64,000 bases of DNA from Scalesia atractyloides (lineage: Eukaryota > Streptophyta > Magnoliopsida > Asterales > Asteraceae), in the NCBI GenBank assembly GCA_947069175.1, contig CAMTDV010000013.1, positions 25,175,857-25,239,856 on the forward strand. Reading direction: 5' to 3'. Under the pieces are notes generated by a model. The model was not told where the DNA came from and made no database searches. It saw nothing but the letters and a program-made list of their open reading frames with translations. A program made the translations under genes and the position numbers. Shown piece by piece: positions 24,968 through 35,285 of this stretch. How positions within the stretch are numbered: position 1 is the stretch's first letter; each line of letters begins with the position of its first letter.

Positions 24968-25380
24968 GGGTTAAACACACAGTCCAGCGGTGGACTGTGT
25001 GCAAACAATGTACACACGTCTCGAGTTCGATCCCTGACCCAACCTCACTCTCTTAAATAAGAATGCCCTTTTTAAAACCGAACCGGGATAACTCACTGAA
25101 TGATGTTAAGTATAATAAAAACCAGAATATTAACCAGGTTAGACACACAGTCCAGCGGTGGACTGTGTGCAACACTAAATCACAGGTCCCGGGTTCGAGA
25201 CCTGTTGACGGCACCGGTTCGATACAATTAAAATCTTTTTAAAATAAATGAATTCTGATTAACTTAAATAGTGTATAAATATAATTAAAAACAGAAATAT
25301 TTCGGGTTAGACACGTAGCTCAGTTGGTAGAGCTGCGTGCACGAGTACGGGAGGTCACGGGTTCGAGTCTCACGCAGTGC
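24968..25380 (+). repeat. Array of three sense tRNA-like modules in the B 5' LTR
   Basis: Modules at about 24968-25040, 25138-25210 and 25304-25380, with period about 170 bp. The first two carry an 11-bp hairpin CACACAGTCCA/TGGACTGTGTG with a GCGG loop. The third keeps a classical A-box TAGCTCAGTTGGTAGAGC. It has tRNA-like spacing (17 nt, then AGGTC) to a B-box GGGTTCGAGTC. Confidence 0.82.
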
Positions 25381-25889
25381 AAATATATACACGACCGAAC
25401 CGGTCAACGGTTAACAGTCATGGTCAACGGTCAAAGTCAAAAAGTCAACATTTTTTTATATTTTTATTTATTTATTTAATTTAAAAATCAATTAAAAATA
25501 CTTAAAAATAATGTTTTTAAAGTTAGAAAATAGCCTTAAACTCACAAAAATATATCCAAAAATCCTATTAAAATTGTTAATAAAATCCACTTATTTACCG
25601 TACCTTTTCGTTATTAATTAGGTTAGTTATTCCTCGTCAATCAATCCTCTAAACTCGTGCGCATTCAACATCTTCAAACGAACGCACCCAATGTGAGTGA
25701 ATCTCTATAAATTCCCCGTTTTAATCATGTTTTTGGGGTGTATCATGTGTCTTATTATTTATTACATTTAAACACTTGTGCATCCATCATATCCATGATC
25801 AAATGTGTATTCAACATGTATCAACTGTTTGTGTGGTTATTGTTTAGATTAAATTTATCATTTTCAGTACATACATTATCATAGGCCGC

Positions 25890-26075
25890 CGCTCCCCATT
25901 ACCTATGAGCGTGAGCCGTTCCCCATTACCTATGATCGTGAACGAGGCGTTGCCAACATACGATCGGCTCCGTTTGATTGAGCCTTGATCGCACATACAT
26001 TTCATCATAGGTCGTCTGCTTCCCATTACCTATGAGCGTGAGCCGTTCCCCATTACCTATGAGCGTGAACGAGAC
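25890..26075 (+). repeat. Short direct repeats in the B 5' LTR
   Basis: Four copies of a CCCATTACCTATGAGCGTGA-type unit, in two pairs separated by about 65 bp. The same arrangement is at 34640-34825 in the 3' LTR. Confidence 0.8.
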
Positions 26076-26532
26076 GTTGCCAACATTTACATTGTCATTC
26101 ATGTTATATATTCATGCAAGGTGGTTTGTTATTGTATGTTATTGTTTGTTATGGTTATTGTTATTGTATGTTTATTTAAGTTTGCTCACATATGATTATT
26201 GCACAATTTTTCCATATTAAATACAACAAGAAATAAATAATAAATGTTTTCTAACAAGGTTCACTCTCCAACTTTTGTTGATCCAAAAACCATTTTTACA
26301 CATGATACAGGTGGACAGAATGAAGCAAGGAACACATAGGAAAGTGCCTTAGAAGAAAAATAATGAAGTCTAGAAAGATGTATAGAACATGTTGTATTTG
26401 TATGATTTGATTGTATGATCTTCTTTAAAATTGTAATAATAAATATGAAACATTATAATAAATGTCATGAGCTTTGATGAAAACCCAATCATGCCCCGAT
26501 CACCTTTTCCACTGCGGGTCGGGGTGTGACAG

Positions 26533-26546
26533 ATTGGTATCAGAGC
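26533..26546 (+). other. Primer-binding site, tRNA-iMet type (element B)
   Basis: ATTGGTATCAGAGC, one base after the LTR end. Confidence 0.92.
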
Positions 26547-27374
26547 TTTTGACTATAGGGATATAGGATAGGTTATTAGACCCTTAGAGCCTATACTATA
26601 GTTGATTAGATTTTAATTGTTTATGTGGTTACATGCAAACTCATGATGTTTATTTCTTTCATATTTATTACATATACAAATGCATGTAAACACTTCTAAT
26701 ATTACATTTTGTGATACATAATGAATTATACTTACAGTCAAACATACATACTTACATACATATTCATCATACATATTTCAATGTTCACATATTCAATTCA
26801 TCTTCATACTTCCGTTATTCAAGATTTTGTCGCATTTTTCATTTTTCAAATCTCATCCAAGTGAGTTCTGCGACGGGCATGTAGTAACTGTAAGTGTACA
26901 AGTACCGGTAGTCGGAACGTCCTGTCTAGGTTGGCATTCGTATAAATCCAATATAACGCACCAGTTTGCCTACCTGGGGACTAACGATGAGAGTACAAAG
27001 GACCTATTAGGCCAAAGCATGCCACACCAAACATCGTTCGAACTAACCCCACTTTGAGTTGTCACCGTGTCCACACTTGGATACATTCCAAATATCATAT
27101 GTTACATACTTATTTCTCGATTTTCTCCGGGTTTTAGTGTACGTAACCAGGCTAACACATGCGAACCATATGAAAAACCCGGTAATCATGGGGGCCCACA
27201 TGATTACGAAGGTGAAGTATGGCGGCATGCAAGGCCCAATTGTGAGCAAAGCCCAAGACATCCTATGGATGTAGTAGATTTATTATTCTATATTTTTTTA
27301 TGAATGTTCATTCCTAAATACGACACATGACCCCTAAAACATCAACTCATACTCTTGATATGTATTCCTTGTAG
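26547..27374 (+). other. Untranslated leader of element B
   Basis: Homologous to 3719-4548 of element A. Short ORFs on both strands lack conserved domains. Confidence 0.7.
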
Positions 27375-27398
27375 ATGTCTTCTAATCTCGCTCGTAGG

Positions 27399-27403
27399 AA
27401 GAC
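27399..27403 (+). other. Target-site duplication AAGAC (left) of the solo LTR
   Basis: AAGAC here and at 30097-30101 directly bracket the LTR and lie within gag codons. Confidence 0.93.
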
Positions 27404-27592
27404 TGTAACATTCGTCAAAAAAACGGATTTTACCAAACCCGCTCCGTTTATTAACCGAACAATCAGTTAAAAATTTCGTTGTGAATTAAATGCCCAAAAT
27501 AATTTTAAACGATACATAATCAATTATTATATTGGAATATATAAGTTGTTTTTGAAAAACTGTTAAAAATCGCAAAATAAAAATGTTTTGTT

Positions 27593-27673
27593 TCTGCCGG
27601 GTTTCGAACCCGGGTCAGTACCCGCTTCAACAACAACTTAACACCCAGCCGTTCAACCACTGCGCCACTTGTG
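27593..27673 (-). repeat. Antisense tRNA-like module in U3 of the solo LTR
   Basis: Minus-strand A-box-like GTGGCGCAGTGGTTGAAC and perfect T-arm CCGGG TTCGAAA CCCGG. It occupies the same position relative to the TATA box as in element B, although the stretch between the boxes has diverged. Confidence 0.75.
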
Positions 27674-27899
27674 ATTTTTGTTAGTTATTAGAATCATTTA
27701 ATTCATATCATGCGTTTCCGAATTCAAAACCGGCGCCCAAATCCGCAGACGCCGGAAAGTCCGAAGTTTTCGCCAATTTGCGACAATTACTCTTGACCTA
27801 ACGTTTATATTAACGACGACATCGGTTATAACCGATGTCTAGCTTTAATTCAGGGTCGAAACCGCAGTAGTGGCAAAGAAGTCAAGGGCATAAGCAGCC

Positions 27900-27907
27900 T
27901 ATAAATA
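27900..27907 (+). promoter_or_regulatory. TATA box, solo LTR
   Basis: TATAAATA between the antisense module and the sense array. Confidence 0.7.
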
Positions 27908-28369
27908 CAGAACTAGTTTTCTCAATCCAACCAGTCTAATCCCTCGAACACTCTCTTAAACACTCGCTAAAACACTCGGAATCAGTCGCTGCAAGTCGCC
28001 GGAATAATTTCTGCTCATCGCCGGAAAACCGAGCCCTTCATGTCTAAGCCTTGCTAAACCCCCTGAGCTTATACCGAAGTCACCCACATCCTTTTCAAGC
28101 TTTCTGAAGACTCTCTGCTGCAAGACACACGTCGCCGGAGGTAGTTGCTGTCGCCGGAGTTTCGCCGGAGAAACAGAGGAATCCAGTCGGTATATCTCAC
28201 GCCTAATTTCTTCATTCTTTTTATTTAATCTCACATGTATTTAACCATCTGACACTAAAGAATATGAATTAATCATCGAACCAGTCGGATTTCCGATTCT
28301 GGTTAAAACCAACGAAGAAGATGAAGTACCTGTAATGTATAAGTATAATTAAAATCAAGTTATTAATCG

Positions 28370-28955
28370 GGTTAGACACACAGTCCAGCGGTGGACTGTG
28401 TGCACATTAAACACGCAAAGGTCTCGAGTTCGAATCTTGTTTCCACCCACGCTGCCTTAATAAAAAAAAAATTTTGTTAACTGAACCGGATTCATTTTAT
28501 GTATATGTTAAGTATATTAATAACCGGAATAATAACCAAGTTAGACACACAGTCCAGTGGTGGACTGTGTGTATGTTTAATCACAGGACGCGAGTTCGAG
28601 TCCGGTCTTCTGCACCGACTCGGACAATTATCTATCTTTTTATTTAAGACAGAAAAGGAAATGTTCAGTTTGTATTTAAGTATAATAAAAATCGAATTAT
28701 ATAACATGTTAAACACACACTCCAGCGGTGGACTGTGTGTTAACTCAACCCACAGGTCCCGGGTTCGAGACCTGTGGAGCGCACCGATTCTCTGGATTAA
28801 AATCGTTTTTAAAATAAAGGATTTTCTGTTCAAATCTAATTAATATATATATATGTAATTAAAAACAGAAATATGATGGGTTAGACACGTAGCTCAGTTG
28901 GTAGAGCTGCGTGCACGCGTACGGGAGGTCTCGGGTTCGAGCCTCACTCAGCGCA
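28370..28955 (+). repeat. Array of four sense tRNA-like modules in the solo LTR
   Basis: Modules at about 28370-28446, 28539-28614, 28709-28784 and 28878-28955. The first three have CACACAGTCCA-type hairpins; the third has one mismatch (CACACACTCCA). The last has TAGCTCAGTTGGTAGAGC. B-box hairpins include CAGGTC...GACCTG at about 28753-28774. It has one more unit than element B. Confidence 0.82.
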
Positions 28956-29445
28956 CAACTATACGCATACGAACCGGTCAACGGTCAAGTCAACGGTCAA
29001 AGTCAAAGTCAACGGTCAAAAAAGTCAAATTTTTTTTATTATTTTTATTTATTTATTTTAATTAAAAATCAATTAAAAATACTTAAAAATAACATTTTTA
29101 AGGTTAGGAAAATAGCCTTAAACTCACAAAAATACACCCAACAATCCTACTAAAATAGATTAATAAAATCCGTTTACTTACCGAACCATAATGATATTTA
29201 TCTAGGTTAATTTCACTCGTGGTTAACACCACTTCGCGTGCATTCAACATCATCAACCGAACGCACCCAATGTGAGTGAATTCTTACAAATTCCCCTTTT
29301 TATTCATGTTTTGGGGTGTATCATGTGTCGCTTAAACTAATTCTCTTATGCAAACTCGTGCTATACCATTATATGATTTAAACTAGAATGTAAATATTGT
29401 TGGTTGTGATGTATTACATATTGTCAAGTTGTACGCAAATTATTT

Positions 29446-29697
29446 AGGCCCATCAGTTCCTCGTGGGAGACGAGTTGAACAACGCGTGCCTTAAAACCCA
29501 TTCATTAGGCCCATCAGTTCGTAGAACAACGCGTGCCTCAAAACTCATTCATTAGGCCCATCAGTTCGTAGAACAACGCGTGCCTCAAAACTCATTCATT
29601 AGGCCCATCAGTTCGTAGAACAACTCGTGCCTCAAAACTCATTCAATAGGCCCATCAGTTCCTCGTGGGAGACGAGTCGAACAACGCGTGCCTCAAA
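29446..29697 (+). repeat. Tandem minisatellite in the solo LTR
   Basis: Five AGGCCCATCAGTT units starting near 29446, 29505, 29553, 29600 and 29648. The outer units contain CCTCGTGGGAGACGAG (an inverted repeat) and the inner ones lack it. Element A has a single copy near 5010-5045. Confidence 0.85.
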
Positions 29698-30096
29698 ACA
29701 ATCATTTGATGTATGTGTGTGCAATATTTAATATTATGTGTTGTGTGAATAAATTTACATCTACATTTACTCATATGTGGTTATGCACATTATTTATAAT
29801 CAATTGAATAAACTTGTTCAAACGTTTTCCATAGGATTCACTCGCCAACTTTATGTTGATCCAAAAACCCTTTTACACATGATACAGGTGAACAGGTTGA
29901 AGCGAGGAAAACATAGGAAATGCCTTAGAAGAGAACAAAGAAGCTTAGATTGATAGTTAGAACATGTTGTAATTTTTAATGTAAATTTCCATTTAATTGT
30001 ATTAATGAATATGAAACGTATAATAAATGTCATGAGCTTTGATGATAACCCAATCATGCCCCGATCACCTTTTCCGCTGCGGGTCGGGGTGTGACA

Positions 30097-30101
30097 AAGA
30101 C
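30097..30101 (+). other. Target-site duplication AAGAC (right) of the solo LTR
   Basis: Matches 27399-27403. Confidence 0.93.
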
Positions 30102-31416
30102 GAGATCAGGAAAAACCCGCGAGCTCATGGCTGCCCAAATCGCTCAACAAATGGCTGCCGTAATACCCAACATTGTAGTTCAAGTTCAACAAGCCCTTAC
30201 CGCTAATCCCGTCAATCAAGAAGATCAAAATGTCGTCAACCCTCCCCCAATTACCACTAAATGCACCTTCAAGCATTTCAAATCCTGCGACCCTCCAAAA
30301 TACGAGGGGACTGAAGGTGTCACCGCTCTCCTCCATTGGTTTGAGGAAATGGAAAACACTTTTCTAAATTGCGATTGCCCCGATGATCGCAAAGTGCGAT
30401 ATGCTACCGGTCGTTTACTTGGAATAGCACTTACATGGTGGAATACAGAGAAGGCCAAACGAGGTGTTGAAGATGCTATGACTTTGACTTGGGAAGAGTT
30501 GAAGGAAATCATGACAAGACGGTGTTGCCCAAGAAGCGAAATCAAGAAATTGGAGGATGAGTTCTATTCTTTGAAACAAAAGGAAGGCGACCACACCACA
30601 TACAACAAGAGATTCCTTTAGTTAAATCAAATGGTCCCCAACTTGTTCACTCCCCTCTACCGTTTGATCGAGCACTACATTCGAGGTTTTCCTTCAAAAA
30701 TTCAAGACTCTGTAATAAGTACCACACCTGCAACTTTGGAAGCAGCAATGGAGTTAGCTACAGAGCTCACCGAGAACCGCATACGAAATAAGGACTTCAA
30801 GGAGGAGAAGAAGAAGGATAAAGCATCAACTGAAACCTCAAACTCCCCCCAAACCGAATCCCCTTCTCAACCCATTTCTAAGAGAAAAAGAGATGGGCAA
30901 CTTTTCGCTGTCACCCAACACAATCAACCAACGTCACAAGCCATACCCCTCCAAGCTATCCCAATCACTCAAGTAGCACCCAACTCAACTTACCCAAATA
31001 AGAAACCTTACTTTGGACCTCACCCTCAATGCAATACATGTTCTTATCACCATCCATTTACCTTACCTTGTCAACTATGTGCGAATTGTGGACGCTATGG
31101 TCATTCGAGCAAGGTTTGCCGCACCTCTCAAAACCAAACCTTACCCCCTACTCAAAACATGATCCAAACATATCAACAACCTCAATACCCCATGCTCCCA
31201 TATGTTCGAGCTTGTTTCAATTGTGGCGACCCTACCCACTTTAGAAACACGTGCCCTCGATTGGTTAACATCATAAACGCCCAAGCTCAAGCAAACCCAG
31301 TTAACCAAGCAAATCAAGAAAACCTAACCACTAGGCCACCAGCAAGAGGAAGGGTTTACAACATCAACGCCAATCCTGATGAAGATAATGACGGCCCAAA
31401 CGAACCACCCAACTAG

Positions 31417-32576
31417 TTTCTTCACCAAAAATCAAGAATTCAACTCCAACCGCTTAGTGTTTATGTTTTATTTATGTTTATCTCAATCTTCACGTATCTC
31501 ATTTATAAATTGGAAATTGAATCCAAGAATCTTAATGCGAATTACTATCTCAATTTTGTTTTATACTCATTGATTTAACATTCATATCATCAGACATCTC
31601 GACGTACCTCGATCTCATCATTTAAAGAAGTTGGGTTGTGTCTCACTTTTACATAGACTAACCCCTTCATCATAACAAACGAGAGAGGTACCGTCATCAT
31701 TCAGTCATGTATCCTTTCAGAATTGAGACTCAAGCTTTGGTTGTTGTGTTTATTTATGTTTTAGAGTCACATATAACTAATCATAATTTACTGACAAAAC
31801 CAATGAAAATTTGACAAGAATATGGTGGATACGCCGCTGGTACTTCCTATATATAAGTATTCTTGCCAAAGGATCAGAGGCATTGTCAGGCGGTTATGAG
31901 AAGTTCCATATAGGATTTAGTAATGTCTTGGTTGAAGTTTGTTTTATACTCACTGATTTAGCATTCATATCATTTCAATCTCATCATTTAAAGAAGTTGG
32001 ACTGTGTCTCACTTCTACATAGACTAACCTCTCCATCATAACAAACGAGAGAGGTACTGTCTTTATTAAAACATGTATACTATCAGAATTAAGACTCAAG
32101 CTTTGGTTGTTGTGTTTGTTTATGTTCTAGAGTCACATCATAAACTAATCATAACTTACTGATGAAACCAATGAAAATTTGACAAGAATATGGTGGATAC
32201 GCCGCTGGTACTTCCTATATATAAGTATTCTTGCCAAAGGATCAGAGGCATTGTCAGGCGGTTATGAGAAGTTCCATGTAGGTTTTAGTGATAGAAGTTT
32301 TGTTTTAGGGTATAACCTTATCTTTCCAAACGTATCAAAACTCATATGCATAAAATCATACCTAGTCAATCAACTCTGTGTATCCATGTTCCGTATTCAT
32401 ACACTTTAGGCAACAAAAAGCGATTCCTGTAGCAGGGTATTCAACCCTTACAAGGAACGTTACCGCCTCAAACAAAATTTAAACTCTTACCCCCTTCTAA
32501 GTATGTAATTGTCAAATTAAAACACCATCCATTTGAGTCAAACATGCCACTACTTAAATTTCGGGATGAAATTTCT
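31417..32576 (+). other. Non-coding 3' region of element B with internal tandem duplication
   Basis: A block of about 380 bp is duplicated (31558-31940 and 31941 to about 32295) with moderate divergence, but is single in element A. Each copy holds an identical open stretch after GACAAGAATATGG without an ATG start. No pol domain. Confidence 0.8.
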
Positions 32577-32591
32577 AAAAGTAGGGGATAC
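32577..32591 (+). other. Polypurine tract of element B
   Basis: AAAAGTAGGGGATAC directly before the 3' LTR. Confidence 0.8.
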
Positions 32592-35280
32592 TGTAACATC
32601 CGTCAAAAACCGGGTTAACCAAACCCACTTCGTTTATTAACCGAACATTCAGTTAAAAATTTCGTTGTGTATTTAATGCTCAAATTAATTTTATACAATA
32701 CATAATTAATAAATATATTAGAATTTAAAATCTATAATTGAAAATTTATAATAAATAATGAAATAAAAATAAATTGCTGATGCCGGGTTTCGAACCCGGG
32801 TCAGCCGGATGAAGCCTAGTAACTTAACTCACACACATCCGACCACTCCGCCACTTGTGTTATTTGATGATATATCGAAACAATTAATTCATATAACAAA
32901 ACTCGAAATCAAATTCAGTCAACAACGCGCCCATTTCGCAGTCGCCGGAAATCCCGACGACTTCGCCAATTATTGTCGGTTTCTATTGACTTAACGGAAG
33001 TATTAATCTCAACGTCGGTTATAACCGATGTCTAATCCCGCGACATCAGTCATAACCGCCGGAAGAAAGCTGACCAACGAATCAAGACAGAAATCGGACC
33101 CAATTCATCGATATTCTTTCCTATAAATACACACCCAAGCCTCTGGTAGTCTTTTCGCTCAAAATCGCACCATTTCTCAAAGCAATTTCATTCGCCGGAA
33201 ATATTCTGCCATCACCGGACTTTCGCCGGAAAACCGAGACTCACATCAAAACGGTAAATACCTCGACTCTTTCTGTTTCAATCCATTGTTAGACCATTAC
33301 TAACATCAATCCATCACCCAGAATCAATCCCAGACGACGTTGCAAGATATTCTGTACTCGCCGGAAAATCACTGGAATTTCCGAAATCACGCTGTTAATC
33401 GGTATGATCATCTAAACCTCCTGTAAATCATGGTTTAGTAACTCAATTTCACATCTAATCAATCAAAACTGTTAATTGATCCGAACAGACGGAGCTCACA
33501 AAACAGAGCCGACGAATCCTTGCCGGAGTTCTGAGAAAGACATCTGTTTCGGTACATTCTTTCCCCAAACCCTCTCTGTCCATTACATTTCAATCGCTTA
33601 TAAATTTCGTTAATCGAATTAAACAAGAACAGTTGATTAATCGTTGTCTGTGTTCTTGAGCGAAGAAGACGAAGTCGACTATGTTTATAAGATTAATTAA
33701 AATCAGTATAATAAACGGGTTAAACACACAGTCCAGCGGTGGACTGTGTGCAAACAATGTACACACGTCTCGAGTTCGATCCCTGACCCAACCTCACTCT
33801 CTTAAATAAAAATGCCCTTTTTAAAACCGAACCGGGATAACTCACTGAATGATGTTAAGTATAATAAAAACCAGAATTTTAACCAGGTTAGACACACAGT
33901 CCAGCGGTGGACTGTGTGCAACACTAAATCACAGGTCCCGGGTTCGAGACCTGTTGACGGCACCGGTTCGATACAATTAAAATCTTTTTAAAATAAATGA
34001 ATTCTGATTAACTTAAATAGTGTATAAATATAATTAAAAACAGAAATATTTCGGGTTAGACACGTAGCTCAGTTGGTAGAGCTGCGTGCACGCGTACGGG
34101 AGGTCACGGGTTCGAGTCTCACGCAGTGCAAATATATACACGACCGAACCGGTCAACGGTTAACAGTCATGGTCAACGGTCAAAGTCAAAAAGTCAACAT
34201 TTTTTTATATTTTTATTTATTTAATTAATTTAAAAATCAATTAAAAATACTTAAAAATAATGTTTTTAAAGTTAGAAAATAGCCTTATACTCACAAAAAT
34301 ATATCCAAAAATCCTATTAAAATTGTTAATAAAATCCACTTATTTACCGTACCTTTTCGTTATTAATTAGGTTAGTTATTCCTCGTCGATCAATCCTCTA
34401 AACTCGTGCGCATTCAACATCTTCAAACGAACGCACCCAATGTGAGTGAATCTCTATAAATTCCCCGTTTTAATCACGTTTTTGGGGTGTATCATGTGTC
34501 TTATTATTTATTACATTTAAACACTTGTGCATCTATCATATCCATGATCAAATGTGTATTCAACGTGTATCAACTGTTTGTGTGGTCATTGTTTAGATTA
34601 AATTTATCATTTTCAGTACATACATTATCATAGGCCGCCGCTCCCCATTACCTATGAGCGTGAGCCGTTCCCCATTACCTATGAGCGTGAACGAGGTGGT
34701 GCCAACATACGATCGGCTCCGTTTGATTGAGCCTTGATCGCACATACATTTCATCATAGGCCGTCTGCTTCCCATTACCTATGAGCGTGAGCCGTTCCCC
34801 ATTACCTATGAGCGTGAACGAGACGTTGCCAACATTTACATTGTCATTCATGTTATATATTCATGCAAGGTGGTTTGTTATTGTATGTTATTGTTTGTTA
34901 TGGTTATTGTTATTGTATGTTTATTTACGTTTGCTCACATATGATTATTGCACAATTTTTCCATATTAAATACAACAAGAAATAAATAATAAATGTTTTC
35001 TAACAAGGTTCACTCGCCAACTTTTGTTGATCCAAAAACCATTTTTACACATGATACAGGTGGACAGGATGAAGCAAGGAACACATAGGAAAGTGCCTTA
35101 GAAGAAAAATAATGAAGTCTAGAAAGATGTATAGAACATGTTGTATTTGTATGATTTGATTGTATGATCTTCTTTAAAATTGTAATAATAAATATGAAAC
35201 ATTATAATAAATGTCATGAGCTTTGATGAAAACCCAATCATGCCCCGATCACCTTTTCCGCTGCGGGTCGGGGTGTGACA
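32592..35280 (+). repeat. 3' LTR of element B
   Basis: Same length as the 5' LTR. The antisense tRNA-like module is at about 32777-32859, TATAAATA at 33122-33129, and the sense modules at about 33717-33789, 33887-33959 and 34053-34129. Confidence 0.95.
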
Positions 35281-35285
35281 GAAAA
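35281..35285 (+). other. Target-site duplication GAAAA (right) of element B
   Basis: Matches 23838-23842. Confidence 0.93.

Larger units (their letters stand above)
23843..26531 (+). repeat. 5' LTR of element B
   Basis: TGTAACATCC to GGTGTGACA. TATAAATA at 24373-24380 separates U3 from the transcribed part. An antisense tRNA-like module lies in U3 and three sense modules in R/U5. Confidence 0.95.
27404..30096 (+). mobile_element. Solo LTR in gag of element B
   Basis: A 2,693-bp TGTAACATTC...GTGTGACA repeat of the same superfamily as the B LTR, but clearly diverged from it. It has a perfect 5-bp duplication and no internal region. It represents insertion of a full element followed by LTR-LTR recombination. 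TATAAATA is at 27900-27907. Confidence 0.95.
27375..31416 (+). pseudogene. gag: gag of element B, split by a solo LTR
   Basis: The ATG at 27375 opens the MSSN leader; the frame is broken after 27403 and resumes at 30102. Without the insertion and one duplicated AAGAC the frame is continuous except for a nonsense codon at 30619-30621 (a Glu codon in homologues). Gag capsid domain with ALTWW at about 30430. Zinc knuckles CANCGRYGHSSKVC (about 31080) and CFNCGDPTHFRNTC (about 31213). The stop at 31416 follows a short acidic tail, and no protease follows. The lesions prevent full-length Gag from this copy. Confidence 0.92.
23843..35280 (+). mobile_element. Element B: gag-only gypsy LTR retrotransposon, nested in copia 3
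   Basis: Two 2,689-bp LTRs (23843-26531, 32592-35280) with TG...CA ends, a tRNA-iMet primer site, a leader, gag, a pol-less 3' region, a purine tract and a perfect 5-bp target duplication. I counted about 30 substitutions and no net indel between the LTRs, roughly 1%, so the insertion is recent. It has the same design as element A. The gag is interrupted by a solo LTR of the same superfamily. Confidence 0.95.

Noticed and set aside
25304..25380. tRNA-like modules as genuine tRNA genes
   Set aside because: A- and B-box spacing fits, but acceptor-stem complementarity and a pairing anticodon arm are missing in most copies, and they recur only inside LTRs.
28492..28843. Overlapping open frames of about 113 codons on both strands
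   Set aside because: They are by-products of the repeated hairpin modules: the same codons repeat with the module, and no domain or coding bias is visible.
31811..32041. Short ORF repeated in the 3' region of element B as a small protein
   Set aside because: It has no ATG (opens at TTG), and conservation is better explained by the tandem duplication or an RNA signal.
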